In this document: in pieces, positions 1 to 5,551 of the stretch
Layout: every line of letters begins with the position of its first letter
Numbering within the stretch: the first letter of the stretch is position 1
Source of the DNA: Prevotella sp. UBA3208
GTDB lineage: Bacteria; Bacteroidota; Bacteroidia; Bacteroidales; Bacteroidaceae
Direction of reading: 5' to 3'
Assembly: GCA_002363695.1 (NCBI GenBank)
Contig: DEWO01000128.1
Location: forward strand, 1-10,445
DNA: 10,445 bases
Notes under the pieces: generated by a model
Databases searched by the model: none
What the model saw: the letters and a program-made list of their open reading frames with translations, nothing else
Told to the model about the DNA's origin: nothing
Program-made: the position numbers and the translations under genes

Positions 1-19
1 CCAACTGAACTACGGGCAC
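1..19 (-). tRNA. tRNA gene, 5' fragment only (isotype unknown)
   Basis: Read on the minus strand, positions 19 to 1 give GTGCCCG, then TA, GTTC, AGTTGG. This fits a tRNA 5' end exactly: a 7-nt acceptor strand, U8 and A9, a 4-nt D-stem strand, then A14 and the GG of the D loop. The window edge removes the anticodon, so the amino acid cannot be read. A good Bacteroidetes promoter lies just upstream (63-94). The call rests on 19 bases plus that promoter. Confidence 0.65.
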
Positions 20-62
20 CATAAAAAGAACGATTTGTGCAACCTTGTGGGTTTTGCGGGTG

Positions 63-94
63 CAAAGGTAGGGAAAATATTCGAGACGGCCAAA
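63..94 (-). promoter_or_regulatory. Bacteroidetes-type promoter for the tRNA
   Basis: On the minus strand TTTG (94 to 91) is followed after exactly 20 nt by TACCTTTG (70 to 63). This matches the Bacteroidetes vegetative consensus TTTG-N19-21-TAnnTTTG. Transcription should start a few bases below position 63, giving a leader of about 40 nt before the tRNA at 19. The -33 box lies inside a perfect 14-bp palindrome (89-102). Confidence 0.75.
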
Positions 95-102
95 TATTTG
101 GC
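89..102. repeat. Perfect 14-bp palindrome overlapping the tRNA -33 box
   Basis: GCCAAATATTTGGC equals its own reverse complement. It sits between the secG terminator and the tRNA promoter and covers the -33 element. It could be an operator for a dimeric regulator, or chance in AT-rich DNA. It has no spacer and no T-run placed to make it a terminator. Confidence 0.6.
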
Positions 103-113
103 GTACTTTTTTT

Positions 114-169
114 AAAAAACTAATAAAAACAACCTATCCCCACAGCAAAGAGCCATGGGGATAGGTTGT
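114..169 (-). terminator. Rho-independent terminator after secG
   Basis: CAACCTATCCCCA (130-142) pairs perfectly with TGGGGATAGGTTG (156-168) around a 13-nt loop, and the 129/169 A-T pair extends the stem to 14 bp. On the minus strand the stem is followed at once by T-rich sequence (TTTTT at 129-125, then TTTTTT near 119-114). It lies 22 nt past the secG stop codon. It should end the activator-lptE-TPR-secG transcript and insulate the tRNA promoter. Confidence 0.9.
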
Positions 170-190
170 AATAGGGGTCGGAATGACTTC

Positions 191-601
191 TTAGTTTGCG
201 GGCTGGGCAGGTGCCTCAGCGGCGGGTGCTTCAGTAGCAGGAGCTTCTGCTGCAGGAGCTGCAGCGTCCTTAGCTGGAGCAGCGGCATCCTTCTGCTGGC
301 TGGCTCCGAAACCAGGCAGATTGTTGGGGTTGGTGACGGGGTTCTCAATGTTCTCCATCACTGAACGGTCTGTGGTGGCTGTGGGGGCTACCCAGGCACA
401 GATGATGCTGATGATGACCATTGCGGCGGCGAGGCCCCAGGTGGCTTTCTCGATGAAGTCGGTGGTCTTGCGGACTCCGGCAACTTGGTTATAACCTGCG
501 AAGCTTGATGACAGACCGCCACCCTTCGACTCTTGAATCAGCACAATACCAATCATCAGTATGGCTGCAATCACGATAAGAATTACAAATAATGTGTACA
601 T
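191..601 (-). CDS. secG: Preprotein translocase subunit SecG with Ala/Pro-rich tail
   Basis: SecG is the small non-essential subunit of the SecYEG inner-membrane channel and assists SecA-driven export. The 136-aa product shows the family plan: a first hydrophobic helix (residues about 2-22), the conserved loop IQESKGGGL followed by SSSFAGYNQVAG (23-42), and a second helix (about 53-72). Beyond it is a 60-residue low-complexity tail rich in Ala, Pro and Glu, with EAPA-type repeats from about residue 106. That tail makes it longer than E. coli SecG (about 110 aa); extended tails are familiar in Bacteroidetes. It starts 1 nt after the stop of the upstream TPR gene, so it is co-transcribed and probably translationally coupled. 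No Shine-Dalgarno is visible, only A/T-rich sequence. A strong terminator follows. Confidence 0.95.
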   Translation of the reverse strand: MYTLFVILIVIAAILMIGIVLIQESKGGGLSSSFAGYNQVAGVRKTTDFIEKATWGLAAAMVIISIICAWVAPTATTDRSVMENIENPVTNPNNLPGFGASQQKDAAAPAKDAAAPAAEAPATEAPAAEAPAQPAN

Positions 602-602
602 G

Positions 603-1367
603 TTAATTTTGTTTTTTATTGTTGTTTATTATTAATTTCTCAAGGAAACGCATTTGGTCGGTAAAATAGGCGTTCTTGTGTGGAAACTGTTCGTTGAGCC
701 GTCCTATGATGTCGAGGGCTTTCTGATAGCGGCCCTGTTTGATGTAGATGCGTGCGAGGGTTTCGGTGAAGTATTCTTCGTCGTTGACGTCCTCGTCGTC
801 GTTGCCGTCTTTCTGCTGCGTGGTGCTGGCTGGTGTGAACTCGGGTAGTTCTGCCAATTGGATGCGCCCTTGTTCCTGCTCGAGGAAGGTGTCTATGAGG
901 TCCTGCCCTTTGAGCTGTGGGGTGTCGTTGTCGGTATTGCCGGCTTCTGTCTCCAACAGGTAGGCAACATAGTCGACTGCTGCGTCGGCAGGTGTGGGCT
1001 TCCTTTTGGTGTGGGGCTGCTCGTCAGTGTCGGGCATGGTGTCAAGGAAACTGTCAATGAGTGTGACGGTGCGACTCTCGGAATTTTGAGTTCTGGGCTT
1101 TGTGCTCTCTTGATTGGCAGCAGCCTGGGCAATCTGGTAGTGGGCGGCTTCTATCATCTGGAAGATGACGCGTCGGTCGGTGATGTAGAGTGCTGCTCGT
1201 CGCAGTTCTTCGTCGAAGGCGGGGTCGTGAAGCAGATAGAGGTTCTGCAGCATGAGCAGCCTTGCTGTCTGGTAGTATGGGTGGAGTGCCAGCAGGGAAC
1301 GGAGCTCATAGAGCGTGTTGCGGTCCATGAGTTCGGGATGCTTGATGAGTCCTGCTATCTCCACCAT
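603..1367 (-). CDS. TPR-like protein of unknown function in the lptE-secG unit
   Basis: I recognise this 254-aa product only as the TPR-like hypothetical protein that sits between lptE and secG in Bacteroidales. The N-terminal third (1-85) looks alpha-helical, with a HPYYQTARLLMLQNLYLL segment (29-46) resembling a helical repeat. The middle (85-195) is polar, acidic and low in complexity. It contains the short motif LIDxFL twice (103-108 and 157-162). The C-terminal part (about 199-247, including ARIYIKQGRYQKALDI) reads as a tetratricopeptide-type helix pair. There is no signal peptide or membrane helix, so it is probably a cytoplasmic scaffold or adaptor. The gene starts 35 nt after the lptE stop and ends 1 nt before secG. 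The context suggests a role in envelope biogenesis, but that is inference. The Ser/Thr-rich stretch around 87-101 resembles an in-frame insertion. Confidence 0.8.
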   Translation of the reverse strand: MVEIAGLIKHPELMDRNTLYELRSLLALHPYYQTARLLMLQNLYLLHDPAFDEELRRAALYITDRRVIFQMIEAAHYQIAQAAANQESTKPRTQNSESRTVTLIDSFLDTMPDTDEQPHTKRKPTPADAAVDYVAYLLETEAGNTDNDTPQLKGQDLIDTFLEQEQGRIQLAELPEFTPASTTQQKDGNDDEDVNDEEYFTETLARIYIKQGRYQKALDIIGRLNEQFPHKNAYFTDQMRFLEKLIINNNKKQN

Positions 1368-1402
1368 ACTTTTATGTTCTGTTGTCTGTTAATACTATGT
1401 TG

Positions 1403-1921
1403 TTACCAGTTGGCCACTGCAGCATTGAATATCTGGTCGCAGAGGTCTTTGACCATGAGCGTGACGAGTTCTTCCTGCACGGAACTGAGCGAGACGGTGG
1501 TCTCGTAGGTCTGGCTGGCTGTGAACTGCCGTTCGAAGTCTTCACTGTGGTTGGTATTGTTTGTAAAGCGCACATTGACGGTCATGGAGAGCTCGGTTTG
1601 TGCCGAATAGCCCTCGGACGACACTGACTTGTTGCGCTGGGTGTACTGTGTGATTTCGCCCTCGAGTTTCAGGTCGCCGTTACGTTTGACTTGCTGCAGC
1701 TTGGTATGGCTGGCAAACTGGTCCTTGAGCTGGTTGTTGAACATGGGTCCCATGGGTCCCCATACGTATGCCGTGCGAAGCGGGAACTCTGCAATCTGTA
1801 TGCTCTTGACCTTGGAGTAGTCGATACTTGCACCGTTGAACTTGTAGCTGACGGAACATGCTGACAGCATCATGACGAAGGTCAGGCAGAGGGTTAGGCG
1901 TATTTTATTTGTCCAGTCCAT
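1403..1921 (-). CDS. lptE: LptE-like LPS-assembly lipoprotein
   Basis: The predicted role is the outer-membrane lipoprotein that plugs and supports the LptD barrel, inserting lipopolysaccharide into the outer leaflet. The 172-aa product starts with a lipoprotein signal peptide: a basic start, a hydrophobic core and lipobox L19-S20-A21-C22, with Cys22 as the lipidated residue. The mature part begins SVSYKFNGASIDYSKVKSI, typical of the Bacteroidetes LptE family, which is short and rich in predicted beta strands. I chose the ATG at 1919-1921 because it yields a complete signal peptide. The reading frame is open further upstream, but that stretch is antisense-free shadow of the activator's 3' end. 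The gene overlaps the activator by 17 nt, implying translational coupling. Sequence similarity in this family is low, so the assignment rests on the lipobox, size and neighbourhood. Confidence 0.85.
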   Translation of the reverse strand: MDWTNKIRLTLCLTFVMMLSACSVSYKFNGASIDYSKVKSIQIAEFPLRTAYVWGPMGPMFNNQLKDQFASHTKLQQVKRNGDLKLEGEITQYTQRNKSVSSEGYSAQTELSMTVNVRFTNNTNHSEDFERQFTASQTYETTVSLSSVQEELVTLMVKDLCDQIFNAAVANW

Positions 1922-3146
1922 ATTGTTTAAGTCTGCGATATAGTGTACGGTCGCTGATGCCCAGCTCCATAGCGGCTTTCTTGCGGTTGCCTCCGTTGCG
2001 TTGGAGTGCTTTCTCGAGGGCCTGGCGGCTCCAGTCGTTGACATTGAGGTTCTCGAGCTCTGGTGAGGGCTCAATGTATTCTTCAGCCTCGGCATCCTCG
2101 GTGAGAGGTGACAACTGAGGGCTGATAGTCGAGAGGGTTGTCGGCAGTGGTGAGATGGCAGTCGACAACTGTTGCGACGGCTGGGCTGCAATGCCTCCTT
2201 GTACGTCCTCAATCTGCTTTTTCAGGGTACTCATCTCGCGTCGCATATCATTGACATTGGAGCGCAGTTCGAAGAGTATCTTATATAGAATCTCGCGTTC
2301 GTTCTCGAATGTGTGGTCACCGTCAGTGCGGATGGTGGCCAACTGGGTGCTCTCCTGGTCTTGCGGAATGAAGCGTGCCAGCACTTCGGCTGTAATCTGT
2401 CGCTCAGGGCTGAGGATGCTGATCTGTTCAGTGATGTTCTTCAGCTGTCGCACGTTGCCTGGCCACTTGTAGCGCATGAGCAGTTGTTTGGCTTCGTCGG
2501 TGAGCACTACTTTGTCCATGCGGTACTTCTCTGCCATCTGCATGGCAAAGAGACGGAACAGCAGCACAATGTCCTCGCCACGTTCACGGAGGGGAGGCAT
2601 CTGGATGGGGATGGAGTTCAGACGATAGTAGAGGTCTTCACGGAAGCGTCCCTCGCTGATGGCCTGCCGTATGTTGACGTTGGTAGCGGCGACAATGCGT
2701 ACATCGGTCTTGCGTACCTCAGTGGCTCCTACGGGTATGTATTCGCCTGTCTCAAGTACGCGCAGCAATCGTGCCTGTGTGGCCAGCGGCAGTTCGCCTA
2801 CCTCGTCAAGAAACAGTGTTCCCTTGTTGGCAACGCCGAAGTAGCCGGGTGAGTCGTTGATGGCACCTGTGAAGGAGCCCTTGACGTGTCCGAAAAGCTC
2901 AGAGTCGATAGTTCCTTCGGGTATGGAACCGCAGTTGATGGCGAAGTACTTCTCGCGGCGGCGTGGTGAGTTGTCGTGAATGACGCGTGGAATAATTTCC
3001 TTGCCTACGCCGCTTTCGCCCACGATGAGTACAGACAAGTCGGTGGGCGCTACCTGCAAGGCAACGTCCAGCACATGATTCAAAGCCTCGCAGTTGCCTA
3101 CGATGCTATATCGCTGCTTGATGGTCTGTAACTCCGAACTCTTCAT
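1905..3146 (-). CDS. Sigma-54-interacting AAA+ transcriptional activator, no receiver domain
   Basis: The 413-aa product is a bacterial enhancer-binding protein, which uses ATP hydrolysis to open sigma-54 (RpoN) promoters. The AAA+ domain starts almost at once (about residues 12-245). It has Walker A GESGVGK (43-49), the sigma-54 contact loop as GSFTGA (90-95; canonical GAFTGA), Walker B LFLDE (111-115), and FREDLYYRLN with PLRER (168-177, 185-189) for sensor and arginine-finger functions. Residues about 280-322 look like a coiled coil, followed by a Ser/Thr/Pro-rich linker. The C terminus (about 374-413) is a Fis-type helix-turn-helix (NRKKAAMELGISDRTLYRRLK). No response-regulator, GAF or PAS domain precedes the AAA+ module, so the activating signal is unknown. 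It heads the unit with lptE, the TPR gene and secG, and has its own -7 box upstream. Its targets cannot be read here. Confidence 0.93.
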   Translation of the reverse strand: MKSSELQTIKQRYSIVGNCEALNHVLDVALQVAPTDLSVLIVGESGVGKEIIPRVIHDNSPRRREKYFAINCGSIPEGTIDSELFGHVKGSFTGAINDSPGYFGVANKGTLFLDEVGELPLATQARLLRVLETGEYIPVGATEVRKTDVRIVAATNVNIRQAISEGRFREDLYYRLNSIPIQMPPLRERGEDIVLLFRLFAMQMAEKYRMDKVVLTDEAKQLLMRYKWPGNVRQLKNITEQISILSPERQITAEVLARFIPQDQESTQLATIRTDGDHTFENEREILYKILFELRSNVNDMRREMSTLKKQIEDVQGGIAAQPSQQLSTAISPLPTTLSTISPQLSPLTEDAEAEEYIEPSPELENLNVNDWSRQALEKALQRNGGNRKKAAMELGISDRTLYRRLKQYGLDK

Positions 3147-3171
3147 TTCTGCCGACTACACATTTGGGGCA

Positions 3172-3179
3172 CAAAGGTA
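3172..3179 (-). promoter_or_regulatory. Promoter -7 box for the activator-lptE-TPR-secG unit
   Basis: TACCTTTG on the minus strand (3179 to 3172) lies in the 72-bp gap between the pdxA stop and the activator start, leaving a leader of about 20 nt. No clear TTTG is present 19-21 nt upstream, so the -33 element is poor or the promoter depends on another factor. Confidence 0.55.
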
Positions 3180-3218
3180 CAAAGAAAATCTGACATTATG
3201 GCATACTTTGACAGAAAT

Positions 3219-4337
3219 TTAACTTTCAGCCTCTGTTTTCCTGGTTGGCTTGAATACCGAAAAACGTGCCTTGTCACCGTCTTCACGCTTCTCGTGGAAG
3301 AGTTTGGGCAGCGGATTTTCCAGTGGCTCGTCATAGTTCTGACGGTTGCGGAACACGTCGATAGCGGTATAGATGGCTTGCCGCATAGAGTTCTCGTCAG
3401 CCTTGCCCAGTCCGGCAATGTCGAAGGCTGTTCCGTGGTCTGGTGAGGTGCGAATGATGGGTAGTCCTGCCGTGTAGTTGACACCGTCACTGATGGCAAT
3501 GGTCTTGAAAGGAGCCAGGCCCTGGTCGTGATACATGGCTAACACACCATCGAAATGTACATAGGTGGCAGCACCGAAGAATCCGTCAGCAGGGTAGGGA
3601 CCAAAGGCTTGTATGCCATTGGCTGCCAGTTCGTCGATGGCGGGTTTGATGATGGTCTGCTCTTCGGAACCCAGCACGCCTTCGTCACCTGCGTGAGGAT
3701 TCAGAGCAAGTATGGCGATACGTGGATTGGATACGCGGAAGTCGCGTTTCAGGCTCTGGTGGAAGATGGTGGCTTTCTCAATGATGGCCTCTTTAGTGAT
3801 GGCCTGTGCCACGTCTTTGATAGGCAGGTGGGTGGTGACCAGTGCCACACGCAGATTCTCGTTCATAAGTATCATAAGCGCTTTCTGGCCTTCGCCCACG
3901 CTGGTCTCGATGTACTCGGTATGTCCTGGGAACTTGAAATCAGGACTCTGGATGGTAGCCTTGTTGATGGGGGCTGTCACCAGTACGTCGTAGAGTCCGC
4001 TGCGGAAGTCGGTCATTGCTCTGTCCAGTGCCATGAGGGCTGCCTGTCCAGCCTCTTGCGAGGGCTGTCCGAGTTCAACCTTCACCTCGTCGTCAAAACA
4101 TGTCAGCAAGTTCAGCCGTCCGTCGCGAGCCTCCTCGGCAGTATTGATGATGCTGAAGTTGGTCTCCAACTCCAGTGCCTTGCGGTGGTATGCGGCAATC
4201 TTGGGCGAGCCGTAGACGATAGGGGTGCAGAGTTCGAACATGGCAGGGTCGGCAAAAGCCTTGAGTATGACTTCATAGCCTACACCGTTGGTATCTCCTT
4301 GCGTGATAGCCACGCGTATTTTTCTTTCTTGCTCCAT
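3219..4337 (-). CDS. pdxA: 4-hydroxythreonine-4-phosphate dehydrogenase PdxA
   Basis: PdxA oxidises 4-phosphohydroxy-L-threonine with NAD(P)+; the product condenses with deoxyxylulose 5-phosphate (via PdxJ) to pyridoxine 5'-phosphate, the vitamin B6 precursor. It is a cytoplasmic, metal-dependent homodimer. The 372-aa product has the N-terminal motif TQGDTNGVGYE (12-22) and FPGHTEYI (136-143). The three expected metal-binding histidines are at H170 (VTTHLP), H215 (NPHAGDEG) and H270 (YHDQGLAPFK), at family spacing. RTSPDHGTAFDIAG (296-309) is the conserved C-terminal signature. I chose the ATG at 4335-4337 because it starts directly before the conserved core; the open frame upstream is a shadow of rlmN. 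The gene begins 29 nt after rlmN, suggesting co-transcription. The GDTNGVG form in place of GDPAGIG is usual in Bacteroidetes. Confidence 0.95.
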   Translation of the reverse strand: MEQERKIRVAITQGDTNGVGYEVILKAFADPAMFELCTPIVYGSPKIAAYHRKALELETNFSIINTAEEARDGRLNLLTCFDDEVKVELGQPSQEAGQAALMALDRAMTDFRSGLYDVLVTAPINKATIQSPDFKFPGHTEYIETSVGEGQKALMILMNENLRVALVTTHLPIKDVAQAITKEAIIEKATIFHQSLKRDFRVSNPRIAILALNPHAGDEGVLGSEEQTIIKPAIDELAANGIQAFGPYPADGFFGAATYVHFDGVLAMYHDQGLAPFKTIAISDGVNYTAGLPIIRTSPDHGTAFDIAGLGKADENSMRQAIYTAIDVFRNRQNYDEPLENPLPKLFHEKREDGDKARFSVFKPTRKTEAES

Positions 4338-4366
4338 AGTTGTATGTTTCGTTCTTATCGTAATGA

Positions 4367-5437
4367 TTATAACGGGATTCCGTTGTTTTGCTTGGCTGTT
4401 GATAGTAGTCCGCAGGCGGCAAAGATATCCTGTCCGCGGCTGGCACGGATGGTGGTGAACACACCATGAGCCGTCAGGTAGTCGCGCAGTGACTCCATGC
4501 GCTTCTCGTCGGATGCAGGCAGGTCTACTCCAGGTATTTCGTGGAAGCGGATGAGGTTGATGCGGCATTCCAATCCCTGTAGCAGGCGGGCAATCTCGCG
4601 TCCGTAAGTCGGTGTATCGTTCAATCCGCCGAAGCAGATGTACTCGAACGAGCATCTGCGCTGGTGCGTGAAGTCGTATTGATGCAGCAGTTCGAGGGTT
4701 TCTTCCAGTGGCATAGCTTTCTCGGCAGGCATCAACTTCAGACGCTGCTCGTGCAGTGGTGAGTGCATGGAGATGGCCACATGGCACTCGCTTTCGTCGA
4801 GGAATCGCTTTAGCTTTCCCCTGACGCCCACACTACTGACAGTGATGCGCTTGGGACTCCAGGCGAATCCCCAGTCGGCCGTCAGAACCTCAGTGGCTTG
4901 CAGTACGGCATCAAGGTTGTCCATAGGTTCTCCCTGCCCCATGAACACGATGTTGGTCAGCCTGTCACGTTCTGGCAGTGCCAGTATCTGGTTGAGAATG
5001 TCGGCAGTAGTCAGATTGCCCTGCCATCCTTGCTTGCCCGTCTGGCAGAACAGGCAGTTCATCTTGCATCCTACCTGACACGATACGCACAACGTGGCTC
5101 GGTCGTGGTCTGGTATGAAAACCGTTTCGACGAAGCGGGTGGTGCCGGAAGATTCTGAATCAGAACTCTCTGAGCAACGCACGGGGAAAAGGTACTTGAT
5201 AGTGCCGTCCTTGGAGCGTTGGCAATCGATAGGTGCCATCAGCCCTACTTCGTACTGTTCGTCTATCCGCTGGCGGTTCTGCTTCGAGATATTGGTCATC
5301 TCGTCTACCGAAGAGACCTGTTTCTCATAGATCCACTGAGCCAGTTGCCTGGCTGTGAAGGCAGGCATACCCAATACTCCGACTACGTTTTTCAGTTCAG
5401 CCGGAGTCATTCCTATGAGTCGTTTTTTCGAATTCAC
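4367..5437 (-). CDS. rlmN: Dual-specificity rRNA/tRNA adenine-C2 methyltransferase RlmN
   Basis: RlmN is a radical-SAM enzyme that methylates C2 of A2503 in 23S rRNA and A37 of some tRNAs, through a methylated cysteine. With the GTG start at 5437 the product has 356 aa. The 4Fe-4S ligands are C124, C128 and C131 (CKMNCLFC). The methyl-carrying and resolving cysteines fit C342 (RGQDIFAACGLL) and C117 (CVSCQVGC). GQGEPMDNLD (167-176) is the SAM-binding GEP region. Residues about 88-99 form a Ser-rich insertion where most homologues run directly from FPV to FVE. Start choice: the open frame reaches a TTG at 5452, but that codon adjoins the -7 box. GTG 5437 keeps the conserved KKRLIGMT start but implies an almost leaderless mRNA. 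ATG 5410 would give a normal leader and a product 9 aa shorter. The start is therefore uncertain. Confidence 0.93.
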   Translation of the reverse strand: MNSKKRLIGMTPAELKNVVGVLGMPAFTARQLAQWIYEKQVSSVDEMTNISKQNRQRIDEQYEVGLMAPIDCQRSKDGTIKYLFPVRCSESSDSESSGTTRFVETVFIPDHDRATLCVSCQVGCKMNCLFCQTGKQGWQGNLTTADILNQILALPERDRLTNIVFMGQGEPMDNLDAVLQATEVLTADWGFAWSPKRITVSSVGVRGKLKRFLDESECHVAISMHSPLHEQRLKLMPAEKAMPLEETLELLHQYDFTHQRRCSFEYICFGGLNDTPTYGREIARLLQGLECRINLIRFHEIPGVDLPASDEKRMESLRDYLTAHGVFTTIRASRGQDIFAACGLLSTAKQNNGIPL

Positions 5438-5441
5438 GCTG

Positions 5442-5474
5442 CAAAGGTACAACTTTTAATTGAAAATTGATAAA
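5442..5474 (-). promoter_or_regulatory. Promoter for rlmN-pdxA
   Basis: On the minus strand TACCTTTG (5449 to 5442) is a perfect -7 box. A three-of-four -33 match (TTTA, 5474 to 5471) lies 21 nt upstream, inside the first TGATAAA heptad. The expected start point is only about 1-4 nt from the GTG chosen for rlmN. Confidence 0.6.
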
Positions 5475-5488
5475 TGATAAATGATAAT
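5468..5488. repeat. Three tandem 7-bp repeats in the divergent promoter region
   Basis: TGATAAA, TGATAAA, TGATAAT run head to tail with no spacer. They fill the space between the -33 elements of the two divergent promoters, so they could bind a shared regulator. They may equally be simple AT-rich sequence. Confidence 0.6.
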
Positions 5489-5520
5489 TTTGGCAGATTC
5501 AATAAAAAGTATTACCTTTG
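5489..5520 (+). promoter_or_regulatory. Bacteroidetes-type promoter for the fused GT-HIT-SpoIID gene
   Basis: TTTG (5489-5492) is followed after exactly 20 nt by TACCTTTG (5513-5520), a full match to the Bacteroidetes consensus. The start codon at 5552 leaves a leader of about 25 nt. No Shine-Dalgarno stands out; the nearest purine run is AAAG just before the ATG. Confidence 0.8.
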
Positions 5521-5551
5521 TGGCACTTATGCCTAAAATCATGATACAAAG

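Noticed and set aside
250..310. Repeated GCTGCAGGAGC-like words resembling a repeat array
   Set aside because: They are the codons of SecG's Ala/Pro/Glu tail; spacing is irregular and there is no CRISPR-type spacer pattern.
858..1508. 216-codon plus-strand open frame across the TPR gene and lptE
   Set aside because: It spans two minus-strand genes and the gap between them, shows no known domain, and has no promoter or neighbours on that strand.
1922..2212. Upstream extension of lptE to 269 codons
   Set aside because: The extension is an out-of-frame read of the activator's 3' end; starting there would bury the lipoprotein signal peptide and lipobox in mid-protein.
3555..4469. 304-codon plus-strand open frame antisense to pdxA and the end of rlmN
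   Set aside because: It lies wholly opposite well-supported genes with intact motifs, has no recognisable domain and no promoter; it reflects codon bias of the true genes.
4338..4787. Upstream extension of pdxA to 522 codons
   Set aside because: The added 150 residues are a shadow of rlmN; PdxA homology begins directly after the ATG at 4337.
5490..5520. Possible sigma-54 (-24/-12) promoter beginning with TTGGCA at 5490
   Set aside because: No TTGC-type -12 element follows at the required spacing, while a perfect Bacteroidetes vegetative promoter occupies the same DNA.
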